Positions 27,354-38,840 of a DNA stretch of 64,000 nucleotides are shown one piece after another. Every line of letters starts with the position of its first letter. Position 1 is the first letter of the stretch. The DNA is from an uncultured Collinsella sp. (GTDB lineage: Bacteria; Actinomycetota; Coriobacteriia; Coriobacteriales; Coriobacteriaceae), in the NCBI GenBank assembly GCA_900544135.1, contig UQTU01000007.1, positions 41,327-105,326 of the forward strand, in the 5' to 3' direction. The notes beneath the pieces were generated by a model. That model worked only from the letters and a program-made list of their open reading frames with translations. It ran no database searches and was not told where the DNA came from. A program made the position numbers and the translations under genes.

Positions 27354-28658
27354 TTGAAGGCGGACACTCAAACCATCGACATCCTGTTGTTGGGCAGCGG
27401 TGGCCGCGAGCATGCTTTGGCAGCAAAGCTCGCAGCATCACCGCGCGCCGGCAAGCTCTACATCGCGCCGGGCAACGGCGGCACCGCGAGCTGCGGCGAG
27501 AACGTTGTTCTCGATGACTGCGATCCTGCGGCCGTGGCGGCGTTTGCCCAGAGCCACGGATGCGGACTCGTGGTAATTGGCCCCGAGGCTCCGCTCGTGG
27601 CAGGCGTGGCCGACGCCGTGCGCGCGGCGGGTATTCCCTGCTTTGGCCCGGGTGCCGAGGGCGCCCAGATGGAGGGCTCTAAGCTGTTCTCCAAGCAGCT
27701 CATGGAGCGTGCCGGCATTCCGACGGCCGCCTACGGCTCGTTTACTGACGAGGCTTCGGCCCTCGCCTATGTGCGCGAGCAGGGCGCCCCACTGGTCGTG
27801 AAGGCTGACGGCCTGGCTGCAGGCAAGGGCGTTATCGTGGCGACTGAGCTTGCGCAGGCCGAGGAAGCCGTGCGTGAGTGTTTTGGCGGCACCTTTGGCG
27901 ATGCCGGCAACACCGTTGTCATTGAGGAAATGCTGGTTGGCCCCGAGTGCTCGCTGCTGGCCTTTACCGACGGCAAGACCGTGCGTCCTATGGCCACCTC
28001 GCAGGATCACAAGCGTGCACTCGAGGGCGACAAGGGCCCCAACACCGGTGGTATGGGCGTCTATAGCCCGGTGCCCATCGTGACCGACGAGGAGCACGCC
28101 ACCATGGTGAAGGTCATGGAGCAGACCGTGGCCGAGCTCGCCGCCGAGGGCATCGACTACCGCGGCTGCCTGTACGGCGGCTTTATGCTTACCCCCGCCG
28201 GCCCCAAGGTGCTGGAGTTCAACGCCCGCTTTGGCGACCCCGAGACGCAGGTCGTGCTGCCGCGCCTCAAGAACGACCTGGTCGAGGTCATGCTGGCTTG
28301 TGCCAACTGCGAGCTCGATCAGATTGAACTCGATTGGCGTGACGAGTGGGCCGTGGCTGTTGTCCTGACGAGCGCGGGCTACCCCGGCAGCTACGAGAAG
28401 GGCAAAGTCATCACCGGCATCGCCGACGCCGAGGCCATGGAGAACGTGACCGTGTACCATGCCGGCACCGCCGTGGTGGACGGTCAACTCGTGACCAACG
28501 GTGGCCGCGTGCTTGCCGTGACCGCGCTGGGCGACACGTTCGAGAACGCTCGCAACCTTGCCTACGAGGCCTGCGAGAAGATTGATTTTGAGGGCAAGAC
28601 CCTGCGTCATGACATCGGTCTGCGCGCGCTGCGTGGCCGCGACGCCTGGGATGCCTAA
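27354..28658 (+). CDS. purD: Phosphoribosylamine-glycine ligase
   Basis: PurD makes GAR from PRA, glycine and ATP in purine synthesis. The 434-residue ATP-grasp protein has GSGGREHALA at the N-terminus, VVKADGLAAGKGV, DHKRA and NTGGMGVYSP, and EFNARFGDPETQ. The TTG at 27354 is chosen as start because AGAGGAGG lies 6-7 bases upstream; earlier in-frame starts lack this. It is close to purA but separated by a hairpin. Confidence 0.95.
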   Translation: MKADTQTIDILLLGSGGREHALAAKLAASPRAGKLYIAPGNGGTASCGENVVLDDCDPAAVAAFAQSHGCGLVVIGPEAPLVAGVADAVRAAGIPCFGPGAEGAQMEGSKLFSKQLMERAGIPTAAYGSFTDEASALAYVREQGAPLVVKADGLAAGKGVIVATELAQAEEAVRECFGGTFGDAGNTVVIEEMLVGPECSLLAFTDGKTVRPMATSQDHKRALEGDKGPNTGGMGVYSPVPIVTDEEHATMVKVMEQTVAELAAEGIDYRGCLYGGFMLTPAGPKVLEFNARFGDPETQVVLPRLKNDLVEVMLACANCELDQIELDWRDEWAVAVVLTSAGYPGSYEKGKVITGIADAEAMENVTVYHAGTAVVDGQLVTNGGRVLAVTALGDTFENARNLAYEACEKIDFEGKTLRHDIGLRALRGRDAWDA

Positions 28659-28679
28659 AGTCCGAGAGGGATGAGACGG

Positions 28680-29375
28680 ATGGACGAGAAGAACGAAGAG
28701 CTCGTGGATGCGCAGATCGTCGAAGAGGACAGCCGCATGTATGGGCACGCCGAGGGCGAGCCTGGTGGCGAGGTCGCTGACGAGCCGGCGCTGGTGCTGG
28801 GCGACGACGACCCGCACGATGCCGAGCTGCACGAGAAGATTCTTTCGGAGGAGTGCGCCTGGAAGGGCAAGATCCTCGACGTCCACCGTCTTGAGGTTGA
28901 ACTGCCCAATGGTCACCGCTCCGCCCGCGATATCGTTCGCCATCCGGGTGCGGCGGCCGTTGTGGCACTGACCGAGAGCGGCAAGATCGTACTGGTGCGT
29001 CAGTACCGCACCGCCATCGACCGCGTGACGGTCGAGATTCCCGCCGGCAAGCTCGATCCAGGCGAGGACCCGCTCGATTGCGCCAAGCGCGAGCTGCACG
29101 AGGAGACGGGCTTTAGGGCTGGTCGCATTCGCTTTTTGACGTCGATTGTCACGTCCTGCGGCTTCTGTGATGAGATCATTCACATCTACCTGGCCACCAA
29201 GCTCGAGTTCGATGCACCCAACCCCGATGATGATGAGTTTGTCAACGTTGATCTGGTGCCGCTGCACGAGCTGATTGACGCCGTGCTCGACGGCAAGATC
29301 GAAGATGCCAAGACCGTCGTGGGCGCCTTGGCCTGCGATAGCATCGCGCACCGCTTGGGCGGAGCCGATCTTTAA
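28680..29375 (+). CDS. Nudix hydrolase, ADP-ribose pyrophosphatase type
   Basis: The Nudix box is complete (GKLDPGEDPLDCAK then RELHEETGF), preceded by VRQYRTAIDRVTVEIPAG, as in ADP-ribose pyrophosphatases. An acidic N-terminal extension of about 55 residues precedes the domain and is unusual for the family. The start at 28680 is spaced about 9 bases from GAGAGGG; an ATG at 28671 is too close. It is close behind purD and may be co-transcribed. Confidence 0.85.
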   Translation: MDEKNEELVDAQIVEEDSRMYGHAEGEPGGEVADEPALVLGDDDPHDAELHEKILSEECAWKGKILDVHRLEVELPNGHRSARDIVRHPGAAAVVALTESGKIVLVRQYRTAIDRVTVEIPAGKLDPGEDPLDCAKRELHEETGFRAGRIRFLTSIVTSCGFCDEIIHIYLATKLEFDAPNPDDDEFVNVDLVPLHELIDAVLDGKIEDAKTVVGALACDSIAHRLGGADL

Positions 29376-29402
29376 CGAGCGGGAATGATCCCGTAGGTTT
29401 GT

Positions 29403-29550
29403 GTAAGTCAGCGAAAGTGCTCCATTTGAGACAAGGTGGCCTAAAAGAGGAGGGAAGCGTATGGATATACGCGACCGACGATTGAAGGCCAGATTGTCCA
29501 AATGGAGCACTTGCAGCGTCGAGATGAAACGCGGTTTGGTAAAACCGCGT
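29403..29550 (+). repeat. Structured dispersed element, family A copy 2
   Basis: The parts in order are: GTAAGTCAGCGAAA; outer arm GTGCTCCATTTG; ACAA-GG-TGGCC; a core with AGAGGAGGGAAGCG, a GCGTAT/ATACGC stem and CGACCGACGATTGA; GGCCA-GA-TTGT; outer arm CAAATGGAGCAC; TTGCAGCGTCGAG; and a second hairpin ACGCGGTTT-GGTA-AAACCGCGT. The same order of flanks, helices and second hairpin occurs on the minus strand at 59448-59600. It ends 9 bases before the start of the ABC exporter gene, so it could act in that leader. Confidence 0.72.
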
Positions 29551-29559
29551 AAGGTGACT

Positions 29560-31332
29560 ATGTTTAAGAGGTTTCTTTCGTATTACAAGCCCCAGATGGG
29601 GCTTTTTGTTGCTGATACTCTTTGTGCTCTGGTGCTTGCCGCCATTGACCTGGCGTTCCCCATTATCTTGCGCAATCTGACCGGCGGGCTCTTTACTCAG
29701 GGTCAGGCTGCTATTATGCAGGCGCTCGGTATGATCGCGGTGGGACTGGTGCTGATGTATGTCATCCGCTGCGCCTGCCGCTATTTTGTGAGCTATTGGG
29801 GTCATGTGATGGGCGCGCGCATGGAGTCCAAAATGCGCGAGGACCTGTTCGATCAGTACGAACGGTTTAGCTTTGCGTACTTTGATCGCAACAGCTCGGG
29901 CGACATGATGAGCCGCGTGGTCAATGACCTGTTCGATATCTGCGAGGCGGCGCACCACGTGCCCGAATGGATCATTATCTGCGGTATCGAGATCATCGGC
30001 TCGTTTGTGATTCTGTTTGCCATCGCGCCGGTGCTCGCACTCGCCATGGCTGTGGTGACGGTGGTGTTCGCGGTCATTATGTTTTGGCAGAATATGCGCA
30101 TGCGCGAGGTCTTTAGCGATAACCGCAAAAAGATTAGCGGCATCAACGCGCAGCTGCAGGATTCGCTGGCGGGCATGCGTGTGGTCAAGAGCTTTGCCAA
30201 TGAGCAGACCGAGCGCTCTAAGTTTCGCGCCTCGAACAATCGCTACCTTTCGTCCAAGGAGAACATGTATCACGCCATGGGCGTCTATACCGCGACGTAT
30301 GGCCTGCTCTCGGGAGTGCTTTATGTGATCGTGGTGCTGCTGGGCGGTTGGCTCGTTGCCCAGGGTCAGCTGCAGGCGGTCGATATGGCAACCTTCGCAC
30401 TCTACATTTCGCTGTTCTGCACGCCGCTCGAGACGCTCGTCAATTCGGCTGAGACGTATCAGAAAGCCATCGCCGGCTTTAAGCGCATGGATGAGGTGCT
30501 CTTGACTGTCCCCGATATTCAGGATAAGCCGGGTGCTGCGGATCTGCAGGTGACGGCTGGTGCTGTGGAGTACCGCGACGTGTGCTTTAGCTACGAGGAT
30601 GTTGAATTGGGCGAGCGCGGCGCCGACGGACGCCCTGTTATCGACCACATGGACCTGTCCATCAAGCCCGGTCAGACCATCGCTTTGGTTGGCCCCTCGG
30701 GCGGCGGCAAATCGACGACTTGTTCGCTGTTGCCGCGCTTTTACGACGTTGCCGCCGGCTCCATTAGCATCGACGGCCAGGATGTGCGCGACGTGACGCA
30801 GCATAGTCTGCGCCGTGCCATCGGCCTGGTGCAGCAAGATGTGTACCTGTTTGATGGAACGATCGGCGAGAACATCGCCTACGGCAAGCCGGGCGCCACG
30901 GCAGAAGAGATCGCCGAAGCGGCCCGCCGCGCCAATATTGATATCTTTATCGAATCGCTTCCGCAAGGCTACGACACCGTGGTGGGCGAGCGCGGCAGCC
31001 GTCTTTCGGGTGGTCAAAAGCAGCGCGTCGCCATCGCGCGCGTTTTTCTCAAGAATCCCAAGATCCTTATTTTGGATGAGGCGACGAGTGCCCTGGATAA
31101 CGAGAGCGAGGAAGCGGTGCAGGAGTCGCTCGAAGAGCTGGCACGCGGCCGTACCACGATCATCATCGCCCACCGTCTCTCGACTATTAAGCATGCTGAC
31201 GAGATTGCGACCGTTGAGCATGGTCGCGTTGTGGAACGTGGCACGCACGAGGAGCTTCTCGCCCGTGGCGGCACCTATGCCCGTTACTATCGAATGCAGT
31301 TCGAAGGTGCGCGTGCGCACGAGCTCGACTGA
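29560..31332 (+). CDS. ABC exporter, fused membrane and ATPase domains
   Basis: The 590-residue half-transporter has six predicted helices in residues 1-300. The ATPase domain has Walker A GPSGGGKST, Q-loop LVQQDVYLFDGTI, signature LSGGQKQR, Walker B ILILDEATSALD, and H-loop IIAHRLSTI. It resembles MsbA/LmrA-type multidrug or lipid exporters; the substrate is unknown. The ATG at 29560 has AAGGTG upstream. The frame extends back to 29461, but that part lies inside the family A element and is not protein-like. No partner half is adjacent, so a homodimer is likely. Confidence 0.9.
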   Translation: MFKRFLSYYKPQMGLFVADTLCALVLAAIDLAFPIILRNLTGGLFTQGQAAIMQALGMIAVGLVLMYVIRCACRYFVSYWGHVMGARMESKMREDLFDQYERFSFAYFDRNSSGDMMSRVVNDLFDICEAAHHVPEWIIICGIEIIGSFVILFAIAPVLALAMAVVTVVFAVIMFWQNMRMREVFSDNRKKISGINAQLQDSLAGMRVVKSFANEQTERSKFRASNNRYLSSKENMYHAMGVYTATYGLLSGVLYVIVVLLGGWLVAQGQLQAVDMATFALYISLFCTPLETLVNSAETYQKAIAGFKRMDEVLLTVPDIQDKPGAADLQVTAGAVEYRDVCFSYEDVELGERGADGRPVIDHMDLSIKPGQTIALVGPSGGGKSTTCSLLPRFYDVAAGSISIDGQDVRDVTQHSLRRAIGLVQQDVYLFDGTIGENIAYGKPGATAEEIAEAARRANIDIFIESLPQGYDTVVGERGSRLSGGQKQRVAIARVFLKNPKILILDEATSALDNESEEAVQESLEELARGRTTIIIAHRLSTIKHADEIATVEHGRVVERGTHEELLARGGTYARYYRMQFEGARAHELD

Positions 31333-31351
31333 TTGATATGACAGGAAGATC

Positions 31352-32317
31352 ATGGCTGATAAGAACCCTTTGACTCCGGAAGAAGTGACGGAGTTATTCT
31401 CCGAAATCGATGCATCCGGCGTCTTGGATCCTACGCTCGCCAAAAAGCGCACCGAGCGCATGCGCGAGAAAGAGGCCGCCGTCAAGCGCGGCGACAAGGC
31501 GACGCTGGCGCGCCTGCGCAGCGAGGATCGCGCGAGCCAGGCAAAACATATCGACCCGCTGTCCGAGGACGACCCTTCGGGCTCGCAGGTGAGCCATACC
31601 ATTACGAAGACCGCCATGGCCGTGGTTATCGGCATTTTGGTGCTGATTGTGGGCATGCAGATTGGCTACGGCGTGATGCGACGTCTGAATACCGCGAACC
31701 TTTCCGAAAGTGTTTCGGTGGATACCGTTTCGACCGCGCTCAAGGGTGGACTTGAATGGGGCAATGGCTTTACGCAGTTCCCGCTCGATTTTACCGTCGA
31801 CGAGGCAGATGAGCGCACGGGCACGGTTGAGGTGACGGTGCTGGACACGTCTTCTGCCAATGAACTCGAGCTGCTGTCCAACGGTCAGATTCAGGCGGCG
31901 GCGCTCGCAACCAACGCCCTGCTCAACGACAAGATCGACCGTGTGGTGTATAACGTTCACGCCTATATCGACGAGGACAGCAGGATCCAGCATGATTCCT
32001 TCTTTGGCATGTTTCCTGCTCAGGGGCACCAAAGCGCCATCCTGACGTTCGTTTGGACCAAGAGCTCGTCCAACGCCACGAGTATCGACTGGAAGATGCG
32101 CATCGTAAGCATGGACGACACCATTGCCGAGCGCATTCAAAAACAGGTCAACTCGGTTTCATCGCTGATCGAGGACCCGGTGGTGAGCCAGACCAAGATC
32201 ACGGAGGAGCAGGCCGAGCGCGATCTTGAGCATCGTCTGCACGGTCGAGAGATCTTCCGCGGCGGAAAGCCCGATCGCACGCCGTCCGAGCTGCTGGAGC
32301 AGGACAAGCAAAAGTAG
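31352..32317 (+). CDS. Single-pass membrane protein of unknown function
   Basis: The 321-residue product has a charged cytoplasmic N-terminal region of about 88 residues, one transmembrane helix (about 89-110, AMAVVIGILVLIVGMQIGYG), and an extracellular domain of about 170 residues with mixed alpha/beta character. A charged tail ends the protein. No family is recognised. It starts 20 bases after the ABC exporter, so it is probably in the same operon and may assist it. Confidence 0.7.
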   Translation: MADKNPLTPEEVTELFSEIDASGVLDPTLAKKRTERMREKEAAVKRGDKATLARLRSEDRASQAKHIDPLSEDDPSGSQVSHTITKTAMAVVIGILVLIVGMQIGYGVMRRLNTANLSESVSVDTVSTALKGGLEWGNGFTQFPLDFTVDEADERTGTVEVTVLDTSSANELELLSNGQIQAAALATNALLNDKIDRVVYNVHAYIDEDSRIQHDSFFGMFPAQGHQSAILTFVWTKSSSNATSIDWKMRIVSMDDTIAERIQKQVNSVSSLIEDPVVSQTKITEEQAERDLEHRLHGREIFRGGKPDRTPSELLEQDKQK

Positions 32318-32340
32318 TCCGCAGCCACATAGAACGATGC

Positions 32341-32379
32341 CATCCCGCGTGAGCCGCAAGCCCACGCGGGATGATTTTT
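32341..32379 (+). terminator. Terminator after the ABC exporter operon
   Basis: CATCCCGCGTG pairs with CACGCGGGATG and is followed by ATTTTT. Confidence 0.88.
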
Positions 32380-32473
32380 CTGGGACGGGGATTAAAAAAT
32401 CATTCTGTCATGTATGCAGTTGGCGACAAAGCCCTGCTCTCAGAATAATTTTTTAATCCCCGTCCCAGAAAAA
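32375..32473. repeat. Long inverted repeat with GGGACGGGG motif
   Basis: Arms 32375-32400 and 32448-32473 are perfectly complementary over 26 bases and pairing extends further with one mismatch to ATTCTG/CAGAAT. The core motif CCCCGTCCC is shared with the REP-like family seen elsewhere in the window. Confidence 0.8.
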
Positions 32474-32576
32474 ACATTATGCACAGGAAGTCATAATTAT
32501 CATTTTGTAAACAATTCTATGTAATTAATGCCATGGGCGATGCTTGCGGTTAGAATACCGCGAGGCCTAACTACAC

Positions 32577-32610
32577 ACCTTTAAGCCGGTCCTGTGAGAC
32601 CGGGAAGGAG
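32577..32610 (+). promoter_or_regulatory. PyrR-binding RNA element overlapping the carA ribosome site
   Basis: ACCTTTAA is followed by CCGGTCCTGTGAGACCGG and AAGGAG. This matches the PyrR binding loop as seen in actinobacteria (TTTAA, stem, GTCC-N-GTGAG-RC loop, AAGG). The 3' end is the Shine-Dalgarno of carA. PyrR bound to UMP would stabilise the hairpin and mask the ribosome site, repressing carAB when pyrimidines are plentiful. The binding is inferred; pyrR is not in the window. Confidence 0.75.
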
Positions 32611-32614
32611 AACT

Positions 32615-34120
32615 ATGGCGAACAACCATATTGCGGGCGCTGCCGCCCGCACCGTCGCGCCCAGCGAGCTGTGCCAGCGTATGCTGGCTAAAACCAGCAA
32701 GGGCACCTGCGGTCCCTGCATCCTGTATCTTGAGGATGGGACCATTTTTTATGGCCGTGCATGCGGTGCCGAGGGTACCGCAACCGGCGAGGTCTGCTTT
32801 AACACGTCGCTCGAGGGCTACTTTGAGGTCATGACCGACCCGAGCTATGCCGGCCAAATCGTAACCATGACCTATCCGCAGATCGGCAACTACGGCATCG
32901 ACGAGACCGACGTCCAGTCGGCCTTCCCCGGCGATACCGCTCGCCCCGCGAGCGCTCCCGCCATGCGCGGCATGGTCGTCCACGACATGTGCGCCACGCC
33001 TTCTAACTGGCGCTCGACCGTCAGCGTGCCGGAGTACCTGCGTGCACACGGCATCGTCGCTATCGAGGGCGTCGACACCCGCGCTCTCGTGCGCCACCTG
33101 CGCGACAACGGTTCCAAGATGGGCATAATCTCGACGGAGATCTTCGACGTCGACGAGCTTGCCGAGCGCCTGTCCGCCGCGCCTACGCTGGTCGGCGAGA
33201 ACCTGGTCAAGACCGTGAGCTGCCCTGAGCCCCACGCTTTTGCCGTGAGCGACCTGCCCGCTACGCATGACTTTGCGCTTGCCCCTACCGCTCCTGCCCG
33301 CCACAAAGTGGTCGCCTACGACTGCGGTGTCAAGCGCGGCATCCTGGAGGGCCTGGTTCGTGCTGGCTGCAACCTCACCGTCGTGCCGTGGGATACACCC
33401 GCGCGTCAGGTGCTCGACATGAATCCCGATGGCGTCTTTTTGTCCAACGGCCCCGGCGACCCCGATGCCGTGGTGGAGACCTACGAGCAGGTGCAGCAGC
33501 TAATCGGCAAGGTGCCGGTTTTTGGCATCTGCCTTGGTCACCAGATGATCAGCTTGGCGTGCGGCGCCCAGATGGAAAAGCTCAAATTCGGTCACCGTGG
33601 TGGCAACCAGCCGGTTATGAATCTGGTCAGCCGCCGTGTGGAGATCACCGCGCAAAACCACGGCTTTGGCCTGTTGTTCCCCAGCTTGGGCAAGCTTGTC
33701 CCCGAGCTTTCGGGCGGCGAGACCGAGCACGCGGCCGATGGCGATCTGCGCGTCTGGGTGCGCCGCGGTATCGCGCCGGTCGTGATGAACGAGCGTTTCG
33801 GTCGCATTCGCCTGACGCACGTAAATCTCAATGATGGCACCGCCGAGGGCATCCAGCTGCTCGACGCGCCGTGCTTCTCGGTCCAGTACCATCCCGAGGC
33901 CTCACCCGGCCCCACCGATGCTCACTATCTCTTTACCGCCTTTACGCGACTCATGGACGGCGAGGAGAACTACCTGGACATCGATACCGCCAAGGACCGC
34001 CTTGCCGGTTGGAACTTTGCCGACGATGGTTCCGCCGTTCTACCGAACGGCGGACCGGTCGACGCTGCGGCTGCATCTGGCACATCATCTTGCCGTTCTG
34101 CTTCGGACGCGCGGGCATAA
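32615..34120 (+). CDS. carA: Carbamoyl-phosphate synthase small subunit
   Basis: CarA is the glutaminase that supplies ammonia to CarB for arginine and pyrimidine synthesis. The N-terminal domain has LEDGTIFYG, GEVCFNTSLEGY and YPQIGNYG. The class I amidotransferase domain has the nucleophile in FGICLGHQ, and YHPEASPGP near the end. At 501 residues it is longer than usual, from an N-terminal extension of about 35 residues and a C-terminal tail of about 50 rich in Ala and Ser. The ATG at 32615 follows GGGAAGGAG. carB follows 98 bases on. Confidence 0.95.
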   Translation: MANNHIAGAAARTVAPSELCQRMLAKTSKGTCGPCILYLEDGTIFYGRACGAEGTATGEVCFNTSLEGYFEVMTDPSYAGQIVTMTYPQIGNYGIDETDVQSAFPGDTARPASAPAMRGMVVHDMCATPSNWRSTVSVPEYLRAHGIVAIEGVDTRALVRHLRDNGSKMGIISTEIFDVDELAERLSAAPTLVGENLVKTVSCPEPHAFAVSDLPATHDFALAPTAPARHKVVAYDCGVKRGILEGLVRAGCNLTVVPWDTPARQVLDMNPDGVFLSNGPGDPDAVVETYEQVQQLIGKVPVFGICLGHQMISLACGAQMEKLKFGHRGGNQPVMNLVSRRVEITAQNHGFGLLFPSLGKLVPELSGGETEHAADGDLRVWVRRGIAPVVMNERFGRIRLTHVNLNDGTAEGIQLLDAPCFSVQYHPEASPGPTDAHYLFTAFTRLMDGEENYLDIDTAKDRLAGWNFADDGSAVLPNGGPVDAAAASGTSSCRSASDARA

Positions 34121-34218
34121 GCCCAGCGCGCCCTCGCATCACGGCAACCTGATGCACCAGCTGCACCCTCGCTGACTTTTCCAAAACATTGAGTCAGCCT
34201 CTCTAGGAGGTTTTTAAC

Positions 34219-37533
<3,315 letters not shown>

Positions 37534-37547
37534 GCTGAGCTGTCCGG

Positions 37548-37628
37548 CCGGGGCGGGAGGCGGACACTTTCTCTCGGAAACTGGGCTTCGCGAAGTTTTC
37601 CGAGAGAAAGGATCGCCTCCCGCCCCGG
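37548..37628. repeat. Hairpin element family C, copy 1
   Basis: Outer arms CCGGGGCGGGAGGCG (37548-37562) and its complement (37614-37628) surround inner arms CTTTCTCTCGGAAA and its complement. The loop is CTGGGCTTCGCGAAG. The loop recurs inverted at 42809-42854 with a different stem. It lies downstream of carB. Confidence 0.8.
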
Positions 37629-37703
37629 CCTGCGGTGACTCGGTTGCACCGTGTGCTGCCGAAGGGGCTTTGCGCGATGACCAGGGCTGAAAAAGAAAGT
37701 GAG

Positions 37704-37745
37704 CGTGGGCGCCGTCGTTCGTTTGAACGACGGCGCCCACGTTTT
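37704..37745. terminator. Bidirectional terminator between carB and the GntR gene
   Basis: A perfect 17-bp stem (CGTGGGCGCCGTCGTTC) with a GTTT loop is followed by TTTT on the plus strand. On the minus strand the tail is CTCACTTTCTTTTT. It lies between converging genes. Confidence 0.8.
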
Positions 37746-37749
37746 GGAT

Positions 37750-38532
37750 TTATTGGGCTGTGGCGGTGAAGGTTGTTTTGTCGGCGGCGATGTGCACGTG
37801 CAGCTTTGTCTGACCGTCGCAGCTGATGAGCACGCCTACCTCGAACGGGGTTCCCGTCTTGTCGTAGGTCGAACGCACGATGCGCATCGCCGCCTTACCG
37901 GTGTTCTGTCCCAAAAGGCGCGCCTCATGTTTGTCGAGGTTGACCGCCTCGTAGACGGCATCGACACTTGCGGGCAGGATGCCGGTCTTTTCCGCGATGT
38001 AGGCGTAGAGCGAGCCATCCACGTCTTTGCGTGTGAGCTCGGGGCAAAGTGACACGGGGATATAGACGTAGTTGAGCTCCATAGGTTTGTCGTTGGCGAG
38101 ACGCAGGCGGCGAATCTCCCAGACGGGTGTCCCTTCGGGCACTTTGAGCCCAGAGGCGATGCCGCGGACGGCCGGTATGCTTGAAAAGGCGAGAATCTGC
38201 GAGCTCGGAACCCGTCCCGCTTCGCGCATCCGCGCGCTGAAATTCAGGGCCAGGTCGATGCCGGGTGCTGAGGTTTGGGGTTTGATGAACGTGCCCTGCC
38301 CGCGTTTGCGCACCACGCGCCCCTCGATGACGAGATCTTGGAAGCAACGGCGCACGGTCGCGCGCGATAACTCTAGCCGCTCACAGATTTCGAGCTCGCG
38401 TGGCAGCGGCGTCTTGGTGTCGAACGCCTGGCTGGCGATAAGCAGGGCGATTCGATGTTTAAGCTGGACATAGAGCGGCATATCACCGCTGCGGTCGAAG
38501 GGTTCGGAGGCGAGAAACGAGATCATATCCAT
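37750..38532 (-). CDS. GntR-family (HutC/UTRA type) transcriptional regulator
   Basis: The N-terminal winged helix has PLYVQLKHRI, LPRELEICERLELSRATVRR, and GRVVRKRGQGTF. The UTRA effector domain fills residues 95-260, and it normally binds a sugar or sugar phosphate. GGAGGT supports the ATG at 38532. It is divergent from the mannose-family PTS operon, so it most likely controls that operon in response to the transported sugar. The palindrome at 38732-38754 may be its operator. Confidence 0.88.
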   Translation of the reverse strand: MDMISFLASEPFDRSGDMPLYVQLKHRIALLIASQAFDTKTPLPRELEICERLELSRATVRRCFQDLVIEGRVVRKRGQGTFIKPQTSAPGIDLALNFSARMREAGRVPSSQILAFSSIPAVRGIASGLKVPEGTPVWEIRRLRLANDKPMELNYVYIPVSLCPELTRKDVDGSLYAYIAEKTGILPASVDAVYEAVNLDKHEARLLGQNTGKAAMRIVRSTYDKTGTPFEVGVLISCDGQTKLHVHIAADKTTFTATAQ

Positions 38533-38840
38533 GGGGTACCTCCATGTCGTGGGCGTACGTGACATGGTCTGACACTGCGGGGCAAACCGGAGATGCCAGG
38601 CCCGATTCTTGCTGGTATGTATGGTGCATAAGGAACATAAAACATTTATCAGGCAATCTACCTGCTATTTTAAAAATAATTAGAAGAAAAAATAATTTAG
38701 GCACAAAAATAGTTGCTACCGTTAACCGATGAATAGTTGCCGTTCGCAACTATTTTCTTGTACCGAACATGCCCCGGCGCAACAATAATCTCAGCAAAAA
38801 GCAAAGCCGTGCGACACACGGCAGGTCGAGAGGAGACCGC
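38533..38840 (+). other. Divergent control region between the GntR gene and the PTS operon
   Basis: This gap is AT-rich from 38640 to 38760. It holds the operator-like repeats described next, and short AT-rich segments that could be promoters in both directions. GAGAGGAG at 38830 is the ribosome site of the IIA gene. No further gene was seen. Confidence 0.5.
38708..38754 (+). promoter_or_regulatory. Operator-like palindrome plus direct half-site
   Basis: AATAGTTGC (38732-38740), a CGTTC spacer, and GCAACTATT (38746-38754) form a perfect 9-bp palindrome. A third AATAGTTGC lies 24 bases upstream at 38708-38716. Placement between the regulator and the PTS operon suggests a regulator binding site. 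Confidence 0.6.

Noticed and set aside
29461..29559. Upstream extension of the ABC exporter frame starting MDIRDRRLKA
   Set aside because: The added codons lie within the family A element and have no ribosome site; the ATG at 29560 is well placed.
29242..31656. 804-codon minus-strand frame opposite the Nudix and ABC exporter genes
   Set aside because: It crosses two well-supported plus-strand genes and a structured repeat. The composition is typical of an antisense shadow.
37699..38052. Plus-strand frame opposite the GntR gene end
   Set aside because: It begins in the bidirectional terminator and is antisense to the UTRA domain.
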